Notes under the pieces: generated by a model
What the model saw: the letters and a program-made list of their open reading frames with translations, nothing else
What the model was told of the DNA's origin: nothing
Database searches by the model: none
Shown: positions 24,165 to 32,997 of the stretch, piece after piece
Layout: each line of letters starts with the position of its first letter
Position numbering within the stretch: the first letter of the stretch is position 1
NCBI GenBank assembly: GCA_023838465.1
Contig: JAIVEQ010000003.1
Span: 62,001-126,000, forward strand
Source of the DNA: Candidatus Thiodiazotropha sp.
GTDB lineage: Bacteria; Pseudomonadota; Gammaproteobacteria; Chromatiales; Chromatiaceae
DNA: 64,000 nt
Direction: 5' to 3'
Program-made: the position numbers and the translations under genes

Positions 24165-24587
24165 TCAAAGCGTACCCCGCTTTTTAAGATGGCGCACTAT
24201 CTCTAAATCGCTGTCGATCACATGATTGATCAGCCAGTGCTTGAGTGAAATAAGGATGTCTAAATCAAGCAATCTCTCTTTTTCCTCAACTTCTCTTATG
24301 AGATCCTTGAGTTCAGCCTGCAACAGTGCGTGCTCACGATGATGACTCCTCTGATCAGGGTAATCATGGATGCGCATAAAAGTCTCTTCATCCTTGAAAT
24401 GAGATCTGGTTTCATCCTGAAGTAGAAGCAACAAATCCATGGCAGTTTCCTCGCTTCCAGAGGGTTGCTCTGAATCTTCCAGTGATTGTGCAATCCTATT
24501 TACTAAATCCACTAAAGCCAGATGTTGCTGATCAATTTCGTCAACCCCAAGATACCAATCATCTCGCCACTGAAGAAATTTTTTCAT
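24165..24587 (-). CDS. Bacteriohemerythrin
   Basis: A 140-residue hemerythrin-fold protein that binds oxygen at a non-haem di-iron site. All ligands are visible: H in DQQHLALVD, H and E in HFKDEETFM, H residues in SHHREHALL, and H plus D in LKHWLINHVIDSDLE. The opening FLQWRDDWYLGVDEIDQQH is characteristic. The start overlaps the metR stop by 4 bp (ATGA), an odd pairing that suggests co-expression. Possible roles are oxygen supply or sensing, or protection of Fe-S enzymes such as the adjacent SdaA. Confidence 0.92.
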   Translation of the reverse strand: MKKFLQWRDDWYLGVDEIDQQHLALVDLVNRIAQSLEDSEQPSGSEETAMDLLLLLQDETRSHFKDEETFMRIHDYPDQRSHHREHALLQAELKDLIREVEEKERLLDLDILISLKHWLINHVIDSDLEIVRHLKKRGTL

Positions 24588-25504
24588 GGCCTTGTTCCCA
24601 AACGCTTCAAATCACCTGTCAGTGAAAATTGTTTACTCAGTTTGATAAATTCCTGTAGGTAGTTAATTCCAGCATCTTCGCGACGAAAGGCGGCATACAG
24701 TTTCCGGTAAATGCCCTGCCTGCCCAGATGCACGGATTTTATGGGCAGTTGTCGGGATACTTTAGCAGCCAACCAGCCTGGCAAGGCACAAACACCGCGA
24801 CTAAAGGCTACCAACTGCAACATGATCTCAATCGACTCGATCTGTTTGAGATTATCCGGCCTGACCGCAGCCGGCCAGAGGAACTGGGTCAATATATCAA
24901 TGCGTTCTGCTGCAACGGGAAAAGTGATCAAACACTCATCTGCCAATTGGTCTGGCTTGACCCATGTGGTACTCGCCAAAGGGTGAGAGTCTGCCACAAG
25001 CAATACCAGTTCGTACTCGAACAGGAGATCAAAGAGCAGTTCGGCATGATCCCCCCTGTCCGGCGTTATCAGCATATCGATATGTCGGTTCAATAATCCT
25101 TCAAAACCGGAAAATTGAAACTGGTGAAAGATATCCACATCGACATCCGGCGCCAATTGCAGATAATCAGAAATGACACCCGTTAGCCATTCATAGCAGG
25201 GATAGCACTCCACCCCAATGCGCAAAATGCCTTGCTTTCCGTCTGCATAGGCCTTGAGAGTCTGCTCAGTCTGTTCCAACAAAGGCAGAATCTTATCTGC
25301 CGAGTTCAGCATAAGATCTCCCGCACGTGTCAATCTGAGCCTGCGACCCTCCTTCTCCCAGATCGCCATACCCAGTTTTTTCTCTAAATAACGTATCTGA
25401 TGTGAAAGTGCGGACTGGCTTAGACAGAGCGAGTTGGCCGCTTCCGTGAGTGTTCCGTGACGCTGCAGTGCGGCTATGACCTTTAGGTGTGTCAGTTCAA
25501 TCAT
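24584..25504 (-). CDS. metR: LysR-family regulator MetR
   Basis: A 306-residue LysR-type regulator. The winged helix-turn-helix covers residues ~1-60 (HLKVIAALQRHGTLTEAANSLCLSQSALSHQIRYLEKKLG). The effector domain (~90-300) contains GVECYPCYEWLTGV and GVCALPGWLAAK, segments typical of MetR, which senses homocysteine. It is divergent from metE with a 105-bp shared control region, the classic arrangement in which MetR activates metE and represses itself. Co-translated with bacteriohemerythrin downstream. Confidence 0.93.
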   Translation of the reverse strand: MIELTHLKVIAALQRHGTLTEAANSLCLSQSALSHQIRYLEKKLGMAIWEKEGRRLRLTRAGDLMLNSADKILPLLEQTEQTLKAYADGKQGILRIGVECYPCYEWLTGVISDYLQLAPDVDVDIFHQFQFSGFEGLLNRHIDMLITPDRGDHAELLFDLLFEYELVLLVADSHPLASTTWVKPDQLADECLITFPVAAERIDILTQFLWPAAVRPDNLKQIESIEIMLQLVAFSRGVCALPGWLAAKVSRQLPIKSVHLGRQGIYRKLYAAFRREDAGINYLQEFIKLSKQFSLTGDLKRLGTRP

Positions 25505-25525
25505 CTATGCATATAATTCATTGTT

Positions 25526-25554
25526 TATGGAATTATGATCATTATATTTTCATA
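25526..25554. promoter_or_regulatory. Likely MetR operator between metR and metE
   Basis: Near-palindromic AT-rich stretch (TATGGAATTATGATC followed by ATTATATTTTCATA) about 22-50 bp upstream of metR and 56-84 bp upstream of metE. LysR regulators bind such dyads in divergent regions. The classical MetR core TGAA-N5-TTCA is only partly matched. Confidence 0.45.
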
Positions 25555-25609
25555 GTTTAGCTCAATACAATCCCCGTCCAATTGATTAACGATTAACACG
25601 GCAGGGATC

Positions 25610-27919
25610 ATGGCAACAACACACAATCTGGGTTTCCCCCGCATCGGTGACAAACGGCAGCTGAAATTCACCCTTGAGGCCTATTGGCAGGGCAATATCG
25701 ATCTAAGCGCGTTACAGTCGACTGCACAGCAACTTCGACTGGAGAATCTACAACGTCAAAGCCAGCTGGATTGGCTGACCGTGGCGGATTTCTCACTCTA
25801 TGATCACGTTCTGGATACCAGTTTTCTACTGGGCAATATCCCTCCCCGCTTCAATAAAGGAGAGGGGATCAGTCCCCTGGATAACTACTTTCGGGTTGCC
25901 CGCGGTCGCTCCACCGATGACACACCACCTGCAGTAGCAGCGGAGATGACCAAGTGGTTCAACACCAACTACCACTATATTGTTCCGGAATTTCACAAGG
26001 CAACACAGTTTAATTTACATCCCGATCCTTTGCTTTCCCAGATCGAAGAAGCTAACGCAGATAACAAAAGCATCAAGCCGGTCATCCTCGGCCCTGTCAC
26101 CTACCTCTGGCTAGGTAAAAGCAAGGATGACAGTGAAAGACTCGACCTCTTACAACGACTACTTCCCGTCTATGGAGAATTACTGACAACACTTGCTGAC
26201 AAGGGCATTGAATGGATACAAATCGACGAGCCAATCCTGGTAACTGAACTCTCCCCAGCATGGCAGTACGCCTTACGCACGTGTTATTACCAGCTGCAAG
26301 GCGGTCCACTTAAGCTGTTACTGACCAGCTATTTCGGTCAACTACGTGAGAACCTGCAACTGGCTTGTGAGCTACCGGTAGCGGGTCTGCATATTGATAC
26401 CAGTCAAAGCAGAGCGGAGGTCAATCAGGTTATCGATTGGTTACCGAAACACAAGATTCTCTCTCTTGGTATCATTGATGGCCGGAATATCTGGAAGAGT
26501 GATCTGAATGAGCTATTGGATTGGTTAGAGCCCATTCACTGTCGCCTTTATGATCGATTATGGCTTGCACCATCCTGTTCGCTTTTACACGTCCCCATTG
26601 AATTGGAAAGCGAAGATCAACTCGATCCTGAGATCCGATCCTGGCTCAGCTTTGCCAATCAGAAACTGGATGAACTGAGTACGATCGCCACCGCACTCAA
26701 TCATGGTCGTAAAGCAGTAGCGACCGCTCTGGATGAGAATGCCAGTGCTATCCTCGGACGAAAGCAATCCCTGCGGGTGCATAAATCAGACGTTCACAAA
26801 CGATTGACCGAAATCACTGCTTCCATGGCCCAACGTCAAAGCCCCTACTCAATCCGCAGTCAACGCCAAACTGATCGATTTCAATTACCACTATTCCCAA
26901 CAACTACCATTGGTTCTTTTCCTCAAACAAACACGATCAGACAGTGTCGTCGCGACTATCGAAACGGAAAGATCACATCGGCTGAATATGATTCAACGAT
27001 GCAGCAGGAGATCGTCTACTGCATCAGGCAACAGGAAAAAATCGGCTTGGACATTCTTGTACACGGCGAGGCAGAACGCAACGACATGGTGGAATACTTC
27101 GGTGAGCAGCTTGATGGTTTCACCTTCACACGCTTTGGTTGGGTCCAGTCATATGGCTCCCGCTGCGTAAAGCCTCCGATTATTTTTGGTGATATCGAAC
27201 GCACCAGGAACATGACCCTCGACTGGACTGGATATGCCCAGTCCCTCACGGACAAACCGGTAAAAGGTATGCTTACCGGCCCAGTCACCATGCTCAACTG
27301 GTCTTTTGTGCGTGACGACCAACCCTATGCCAATACCTGCTTGCAATTGGCACTAGTCCTGCGTGATGAGGTGCTGGCGTTGGAAGAGGCCGGTATTCAT
27401 ATTATTCAGATCGATGAGGCTGCATTAAGGGAAGGCTTACCACTGCGACCTAGTGAATGGCAAAGCTATCTCGACTGGGCAGTACAAGCTTTCAAGATAT
27501 CTGCTAATGGTGTGCAGGATTCCACCCAAATCCACACTCACATGTGCTACTCGGAGTTCAACGATATTATCGAGGCTATTGCTTCGATGGATGCTGATGT
27601 GATTACAATCGAAACATCCCGATCCAACATGGAACTGCTCGATGCATTTAAAGCATTTGAATATCCCAACCAGATCGGTCCAGGTGTCTATGATATCCAT
27701 ACACCAAACATACCCTGTACAGATAGCATATTGACTTTAATGCAGCAGGCATTGAAATACATACCCCCTGAACGCTTGTGGTTGAATCCGGACTGTGGAC
27801 TCAAGACCCGTCAATGGCAAGAAGTCATTCCAGCGCTTGAAAACATGCAACAGGCAGCCCGGACCCTGCGTGAATGCTACTTCAGCAATTCCGCTAAAAC
27901 AGGCCCTTCCCCTGGTTAA
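25610..27919 (+). CDS. metE: Cobalamin-independent methionine synthase
   Basis: A 769-residue MetE that transfers a methyl group from 5-methyltetrahydropteroyl-triglutamate to homocysteine. The N-terminal barrel has [19 protein letters not shown] and the folate-binding-like region [13 protein letters not shown]. The catalytic C-terminal barrel has [46 protein letters not shown], the zinc ligands in HTHMCYSEF, and the last zinc cysteine in [10 protein letters not shown]. Length is as usual for the family. AGGGAT precedes the ATG. Control by MetR is expected from the divergent arrangement. Confidence 0.96.
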   Translation: MATTHNLGFPRIGDKRQLKFTLEAYWQGNIDLSALQSTAQQLRLENLQRQSQLDWLTVADFSLYDHVLDTSFLLGNIPPRFNKGEGISPLDNYFRVARGRSTDDTPPAVAAEMTKWFNTNYHYIVPEFHKATQFNLHPDPLLSQIEEANADNKSIKPVILGPVTYLWLGKSKDDSERLDLLQRLLPVYGELLTTLADKGIEWIQIDEPILVTELSPAWQYALRTCYYQLQGGPLKLLLTSYFGQLRENLQLACELPVAGLHIDTSQSRAEVNQVIDWLPKHKILSLGIIDGRNIWKSDLNELLDWLEPIHCRLYDRLWLAPSCSLLHVPIELESEDQLDPEIRSWLSFANQKLDELSTIATALNHGRKAVATALDENASAILGRKQSLRVHKSDVHKRLTEITASMAQRQSPYSIRSQRQTDRFQLPLFPTTTIGSFPQTNTIRQCRRDYRNGKITSAEYDSTMQQEIVYCIRQQEKIGLDILVHGEAERNDMVEYFGEQLDGFTFTRFGWVQSYGSRCVKPPIIFGDIERTRNMTLDWTGYAQSLTDKPVKGMLTGPVTMLNWSFVRDDQPYANTCLQLALVLRDEVLALEEAGIHIIQIDEAALREGLPLRPSEWQSYLDWAVQAFKISANGVQDSTQIHTHMCYSEFNDIIEAIASMDADVITIETSRSNMELLDAFKAFEYPNQIGPGVYDIHTPNIPCTDSILTLMQQALKYIPPERLWLNPDCGLKTRQWQEVIPALENMQQAARTLRECYFSNSAKTGPSPG

Positions 27920-28133
27920 TCGGGTATCAGGGCCTGTAAAACAGGCTGCGGGTGGACGTCCATCCCCCCAAAGGCCCGCATCATCATCACTGCAATTGCA
28001 CAAGGGTGCGGCCCTGTCGCACCTAGGGTACCTCCCCATAGATTCTGTACTGACTGAGCATGTGCAGATCGATATATACAGGTTTCCGTAGGATACAACT
28101 GCGTAACAGGCTATACTCACCCCCTCACCAACA

Positions 28134-28367
28134 ATGGACATTCAATTGCACAAACGCAGACCCATTCAAAAAGTACTGGTTGTAATAGCCGTCATCAGTT
28201 ATCTGACCGCCATTGCCTGTGGAGTTGCTGCCTTCTATTTTGGAAAGGGCACATTTGATCCGATTACTGCCAGCTTGATGGCCAGCGTTGTGTTTTTCGT
28301 TGGTGTAGGAATTGTATTGCACGTCATCGGCAATACTGATCTTCCGAATCTAAAGATTGAACAATAG
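28134..28367 (+). CDS. Small two-helix membrane protein, unknown
   Basis: A 77-residue protein with a basic N-terminus (QLHKRRPIQK), two hydrophobic segments (~13-36, VLVVIAVISYLTAIACGVAAFYF; ~45-66, ASLMASVVFFVGVGIVLHVI) and a short polar tail. Composition is protein-like and there is a long stop-free run, but no good ribosome-binding site precedes the ATG. No family recognised. Confidence 0.55.
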   Translation: MDIQLHKRRPIQKVLVVIAVISYLTAIACGVAAFYFGKGTFDPITASLMASVVFFVGVGIVLHVIGNTDLPNLKIEQ

Positions 28368-28435
28368 TCATCTGATCAGCTATCCAGGCTTAGAACTCAC
28401 TCAACTAGCGGATGCTTCAATCGTACGACTATTGT

Positions 28436-28936
28436 TTATCTACGAGAAGCACAGCCAAACCCGCCCTTCGCTGGAAACGGCCCACACCTCACCCCATGAT
28501 CAAAACGGGCACCTTCCAGCAGCACACCGATAAGATCAATCGACTCCAGGGCAACATCCACGTTTAAATGGGTGATATCCGCCCAACGCAAGTCGACACC
28601 TATCAAGCTGGTTTCGCTGAGATCCACGCCACGCAGTTTTGCACCTTGCATTATCGCACCATCAAGATGAGTCCCTGTCATATTGGACTGTTGAAGATCT
28701 GCACCGGTCAGATCTGCACGCTGTAAATCGGTCCCCTGCAGATCACTCCCTTTCATTTTGGCCCAACGTAGCTTCACTCCATTGAGTTGTGCATTTCGTA
28801 AATCAATACCTTCCAGATCACAACCATTACATTCACCCGTCTCTAGGAAATGATCGAGATCTGTTTTATCCCAAGCAACCAGAGAGGTTACTGATATCAA
28901 TAAAAGGCCAGCCAGTATCCATCGACTATCACACAT
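28436..28936 (-). CDS. Pentapeptide-repeat protein
   Basis: A 166-residue exported or membrane-anchored protein. A hydrophobic N-terminal segment (~6-22, WILAGLLLISVTSLVAW) is followed by about 18 tandem A(D/N)LXX-type pentapeptides (IDLRNAQLNGVKLRWAKMKGSDLQGTDLQRADLTGADL), which fold into a right-handed quadrilateral beta-helix. A short C-terminal tail carries two cysteines. The methionine at 28936 is preferred because AGGA lies 8 nt before it; an in-frame ATG at 28945 is possible. Function cannot be read from the repeat. Confidence 0.85.
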   Translation of the reverse strand: MCDSRWILAGLLLISVTSLVAWDKTDLDHFLETGECNGCDLEGIDLRNAQLNGVKLRWAKMKGSDLQGTDLQRADLTGADLQQSNMTGTHLDGAIMQGAKLRGVDLSETSLIGVDLRWADITHLNVDVALESIDLIGVLLEGARFDHGVRCGPFPAKGGFGCASRR

Positions 28937-28945
28937 AACAATCAT

Positions 28946-29536
28946 CCTTAACGGTTGAGCATTACGAAATTAGACCCGACCACTCTCAAAACCTCCCCTT
29001 TTGAAACATCTTAAATCCATAGCTTGATTGTGGTTAAGCGATGACTTACAGCGCAAATTCAATATGCTGACCGAGAACGCCCTCTATATATCAATGCCAT
29101 TTTCGAAGCAGATGAATCATTCGATATGGTCAGCCGGTGCTGCGAAAGCTGACAAGGATAACTCGAATACCCTATTAACCAAATGTTTTTATTGGATAAA
29201 ATAAAAACAATTTGGACCGATAAGACACGACCAACTGGCAAAGAGCACATTATTCGTCTATGTTTAGGGAACGAATTGGCGTGGGTTTTCGGCCCTTACG
29301 CTATGGTTGGCATGCCAATATAAGAACGAAAATGGCACATCAAGAAAACTATGGCACTAACATGACCCTGGGCATTCTGTCATATGCCAACAGATTGTAT
29401 GCCTGGACAGAAAGGTATGGGCTGCCCCTCTCTTGCGGGACCCACCTCTCAACACACTGCTTCTCTATCGCAGCTGAACGAAGTGTCGGCTGTTTTTTCA
29501 TAACCACAAAAAATCATCCATTCCGGAGGTTATTCG
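28946..29536. other. Intergenic region upstream of the TRAP operon
   Basis: Almost 600 bp without a supported gene; the plus frame at 29260-29553 overlaps the next gene and lacks a ribosome-binding site and protein character. The stretch 29331-29362 contains two TGGCAC motifs 25 bp apart. It must contain the TRAP promoter, not resolved. Confidence 0.4.
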
Positions 29537-30508
29537 ATGTTGATCAAACGTAGATCGATTCTGGCCGGCAGCGTCGCCGCCTTAACCCTGCTACTAGCTC
29601 TTCCCGGTGCAGCCAATGCCGCTAAGCGCCTGGTGTTCAGTGGTGGTCCAGCTGGCGGGACATTTCAGGTAGTCGCCAATGCAGTACAGGTCTTCGGACC
29701 GGTTAAAAAATCCAAGGATTTCAAATTAAAAGCCCAATCTTCCGCAGGATCAGTTGAAAATCTGCGTAAGGTTAACAAGGGTCGCGCCGATTTTGGTGTG
29801 GTCTATTCCGGCCATGTCTTTCTTGGACGCGAAGGTAAACTGAAGAATGATACCAAGAAGTATGAAGACGTCCTCGCTGTCTCATACTTGTATGGTGCCC
29901 CGGCCCAACTGGTCACCAAAAAGGGTTCCGGCATCAAGAGCGTTAAGGATCTGAAAGGTAAAAAGGTAGGCGTGGGTAATGCCGGTTCCGGCGCATTCGC
30001 CAACTGTGAACTGTTCTTCAGCCACATGGGCGTATGGGAGAACGTGGAACGCAATGCCATGGGCTACAATGACGCTGCTGCCGCCTTCGGTAACAACCAA
30101 CTCGATGCCTTCTGGCTCTTTACTGCATTCCCTAGCGGTGCGGTCATCATGGCTGCCCAGACCAACGACATCGAACTGGTGAACGTCGGTAAGGATGCAG
30201 AAGAGAGCGGTTTCTTTGAACAATACCCCTACTTCACAAAGCTGGCTATTCCTGCCGGCACATACAAGGGCGTTGAAGAGGAATCCCCATCGTTCCAGGA
30301 TTCCGCCCTTTGGGTGGCCAATGCCAAAGTGTCGGACGATGATGTCTACAATCTGCTCTCCATGATCTACACGGAAGAGGGACTGGCCCACATGGTCGCC
30401 CAGAAAAAGACTTTCAAGGAGATGGCCATAGAGACGGGTGTGAATGGTATCGTGACCCCGATGCATCCGGGTGCAGAGAAATTCTGGAAGGAAAAGGGTT
30501 TACTGTAA
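29537..30508 (+). CDS. TAXI-family TRAP transporter substrate-binding protein
   Basis: A 323-residue periplasmic binding protein of the TAXI class. The signal peptide (~1-28) opens with KRRSIL and could use the Tat pathway. The mature part has LVFSGGPAGGTFQVVANAVQ, AQSSAGSVENLRKVNKGRADFGVVYSG, SGIKSVKDLKGKKVGVGNAGSGAFANCELFF and DAFWLFTAFPSGAVIMA. TAXI proteins bind dicarboxylates or amino acids such as glutamate; the substrate here is unknown. GGAGG lies 7 nt before the ATG. A strong terminator-like hairpin follows, before the permease gene. Confidence 0.93.
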   Translation: MLIKRRSILAGSVAALTLLLALPGAANAAKRLVFSGGPAGGTFQVVANAVQVFGPVKKSKDFKLKAQSSAGSVENLRKVNKGRADFGVVYSGHVFLGREGKLKNDTKKYEDVLAVSYLYGAPAQLVTKKGSGIKSVKDLKGKKVGVGNAGSGAFANCELFFSHMGVWENVERNAMGYNDAAAAFGNNQLDAFWLFTAFPSGAVIMAAQTNDIELVNVGKDAEESGFFEQYPYFTKLAIPAGTYKGVEEESPSFQDSALWVANAKVSDDDVYNLLSMIYTEEGLAHMVAQKKTFKEMAIETGVNGIVTPMHPGAEKFWKEKGLL

Positions 30509-30521
30509 TAAATAAAAAAAC

Positions 30522-30566
30522 GCCGGAAGTACGACATCTTGCGATGTCGTCTTTCGGCATTCTTTT
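30522..30566 (+). terminator. Intercistronic Rho-independent terminator/attenuator
   Basis: Stem GCCGGAAG(T)ACGACATC - TTGC - GATGTCGTCTTTCGGC (16 bp with one bulge and one G-T pair) followed by ATTCTTTTA. It is 13 bp after the binding-protein stop and 30 bp before the permease start, so it probably sets a high ratio of binding protein to permease. Confidence 0.85.
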
Positions 30567-30588
30567 ATCTTAGCTGGCGGATATCACG

Positions 30589-32316
30589 ATGCTCTACGAG
30601 AAACTCCATCGAATCGAACAGATAACGTTCGACGCCATGGCGCTGTTCCTGGTGCTCTTCTATTCCTATTCCTCCCTATTTGAGCCCGCAGCAACCCAGT
30701 ACCATCGCGGTATCTACATCATCATCACCTATATATTGGTGTTCATGCTCTATCGCACACCCACTGTCTGGGGCCGTGTCTTGGACTACCTACTGATCGC
30801 CGCATCAATAGGCTCCATCGGCTACTGGATTCTCAACTTCGAGGACATCAACTATCGCGCCGGTGCGGAGACCGAACTGGATAAATGGATCGCCATGGTC
30901 GGTGTGCTGATCGGTATCGAACTGGCTCGTCGGGTAGTCGGTAGTGTGTTCGTCATCATCGGTACAATCATGATTCTGTATGGGGTATTCGGTGAGTATG
31001 CGCCTGAGATAATTTCTCATGCGGGTGATACCTTCCCGGATCTGTGTACCAGCATCTTCTATAAGAGTGATGGTGTATTCGGCATCATGGCCAATGTGTT
31101 GGCTACCTATATCATCCTGTTTGTGATATTCGGCGCCTTTCTGGAGAAGAGTGGCGCTCAACGCTTTTTCATCGATTTTCCACTGGCCGCTGTCGGCCAC
31201 AAGATCGGCGGCCCGGGTAAGGTATCAGTGATTGCCAGTGGACTGTTCGGCTCCATATCCGGTAGTGCCATCGCCAATACCGTATCCACCGGCGCCTTCA
31301 CCATTCCGATGATGAAAAAGGCCGGGTTCAAACCCCATGTAGCAGGCGGCATCGAACCGGCGGCTTCTATTGGCGGCATGTTCATGCCCCCGATCATGGG
31401 TGCAGGTGGTTTCATCATGGCGGAACTGACTGGCGTGCCCTATTCCCAAATCATGCTGGTGGCGATTTTTCCTGCCTTTATGTATTTCTTCAGTGTCTTC
31501 GTCATGGTCCACTACGAGGCCAAGCGCTATAATATCGTGGGTGAAAAATCCAAAGAAAGCGCAAAAGAGATCTTTAAAAAAGAGTGGTTCTATGTGCTGC
31601 CGTTGGTGATGATCACAATCTTCATGTTGGCAGGCTATTCACCCGGTTACTCCGCCATCCTGGGTATTGTCACCTGTATCATTGTCAGCTGGTTCCGCAA
31701 GGAGACCCGCATCGACCTGAAAGGCTTCCTGAATGCATCCCGCGCCGGTGCTGAATCGAGCTTGAAGATCGGCGCCACTGTGGGGGTCATCGGTATTATC
31801 ATCGGTGTCCTCACCTACAGCGGCCTGGTACTCACCTTCGCAGATATCGTCATCGAACTGGCCGATGGCAAACTGTGGCTGACCATCCTGCTGATCGCAT
31901 TGGCCTCACTGATTCTTGGTATGGGTGTCCCGGTAACCGCTGCCTATCTGATTACCGCTGTGGTTGCAGTACCGGCCCTGACGGAACTGGGTATTAATCC
32001 GATAGCCGCTCATATGATCGTCTACTGGCTGTCGCAGGACTCCAATATCACACCACCGGTCTGTATCGCAGCCTTTGCCGGGGCCACCATTGCCAAGGCG
32101 AACATGTGGAAGACCGCATTCACCTCATTTAAGTTCGCCAAATTTCTCTACTTGGGTCCCTTCCTGTTTGGCTATGTACCCGGCTTCTCACTGAATGGCA
32201 GCACAACAGATATTGCTGTGAGCTTTGTATTGATCCTGCTCGGCACCTATGGCTATTCCTGGTTACTGAGCGGTATCTGGCTGGACTGGTTCAAGAAGGC
32301 GCCTGCAAAGACCTAA
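30589..32316 (+). CDS. TRAP transporter fused permease (DctQM type)
   Basis: A 575-residue inner-membrane protein with some 15 hydrophobic helices. The first 150 residues correspond to the small DctQ-like subunit and the remainder to the large DctM-like subunit, as is usual for TAXI systems. Diagnostic segments are GLFGSISGSAIANTVSTGAFTIPMMKKAGFKPHVAGGIEPAASIGGMFMPPIMGAGGFIMAE and LILGMGVPVTAAYLITAVVAVPAL. Transport is driven by a sodium or proton gradient. It forms an operon with the upstream binding protein and downstream universal stress protein. Confidence 0.95.
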   Translation: MLYEKLHRIEQITFDAMALFLVLFYSYSSLFEPAATQYHRGIYIIITYILVFMLYRTPTVWGRVLDYLLIAASIGSIGYWILNFEDINYRAGAETELDKWIAMVGVLIGIELARRVVGSVFVIIGTIMILYGVFGEYAPEIISHAGDTFPDLCTSIFYKSDGVFGIMANVLATYIILFVIFGAFLEKSGAQRFFIDFPLAAVGHKIGGPGKVSVIASGLFGSISGSAIANTVSTGAFTIPMMKKAGFKPHVAGGIEPAASIGGMFMPPIMGAGGFIMAELTGVPYSQIMLVAIFPAFMYFFSVFVMVHYEAKRYNIVGEKSKESAKEIFKKEWFYVLPLVMITIFMLAGYSPGYSAILGIVTCIIVSWFRKETRIDLKGFLNASRAGAESSLKIGATVGVIGIIIGVLTYSGLVLTFADIVIELADGKLWLTILLIALASLILGMGVPVTAAYLITAVVAVPALTELGINPIAAHMIVYWLSQDSNITPPVCIAAFAGATIAKANMWKTAFTSFKFAKFLYLGPFLFGYVPGFSLNGSTTDIAVSFVLILLGTYGYSWLLSGIWLDWFKKAPAKT

Positions 32317-32332
32317 TCAAGCGAGATCAGTT

Positions 32333-32866
32333 ATGCCCCACTCAAAATTACCCCGGATCGGTTACAAAAAGATCCTTTACACAACAGACCTCTCTGAAGA
32401 GGGCCGCCTGGCGTTTCCACATGCCGCCAGTCTGGCCAATACCTACGGTGCAGAGCTGACTGTTTTTCATGTGGTTGAATCCCGGGAGTTCGAGAAGTTT
32501 CTCGAGGGCTATTTTAGTGAAGATCTGTGGAACGAAATCAGGAACCGCAATATCGAGGAGGCTAGGGATATTCTGATCCAACGAAAACGGGGAGACGCGT
32601 CGATAAAAGATAGCATCCAGCAGTTTTGTGAAGACACCATGGATAACAACGAAGCATCACACTACGTCTCTTATGACGTGATTGTGGATATGGGTGAACC
32701 CGGTGACAGGATCATAGAACATGCCCAATCGGGTGGCTACGACCTTGTGGTCATCGGCAAACGTGGCCGTGGTATTTTGCAGGGTGGGCTGATGGGTGAT
32801 ACGGCCCGCCGGGTAATTCGCCACTGTAAAATACCTGTACTGGTTGTATCGATTCCTAGCGAATGA
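32333..32866 (+). CDS. Universal stress protein (UspA family), TRAP-linked
   Basis: A 177-residue Usp-fold protein: KKILYTTDLSEEGRLAFPHAASLANTYGAELTVFHVVE at the start and the nucleotide-loop region VVIGKRGRGILQGGLMGDTARRV with G-x2-G-x9-G-D near the end. The residue after the last glycine is D rather than the S/T seen in most ATP binders. It starts 16 bp after the TRAP permease. A Usp in a TRAP operon parallels TeaD, which regulates its transporter, so a similar role is likely. Confidence 0.9.
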   Translation: MPHSKLPRIGYKKILYTTDLSEEGRLAFPHAASLANTYGAELTVFHVVESREFEKFLEGYFSEDLWNEIRNRNIEEARDILIQRKRGDASIKDSIQQFCEDTMDNNEASHYVSYDVIVDMGEPGDRIIEHAQSGGYDLVVIGKRGRGILQGGLMGDTARRVIRHCKIPVLVVSIPSE

Positions 32867-32997
32867 CCGTCCAGACACGCTGAGTATTCACCTGTCTGCC
32901 AGCCAGCCACGCCTTGATCAAGGGCATTCTTGAAGCCCTGAACACGCCATATTGAGCTGCCGGGTTAATAATAAAGCAAGGCCGTTCTGGACAGAGG

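Noticed and set aside
29260..29553. Plus-strand frame upstream of the TAXI binding protein
   Set aside because: Overlaps the well-supported gene start at 29537 out of frame and lacks a ribosome-binding site.
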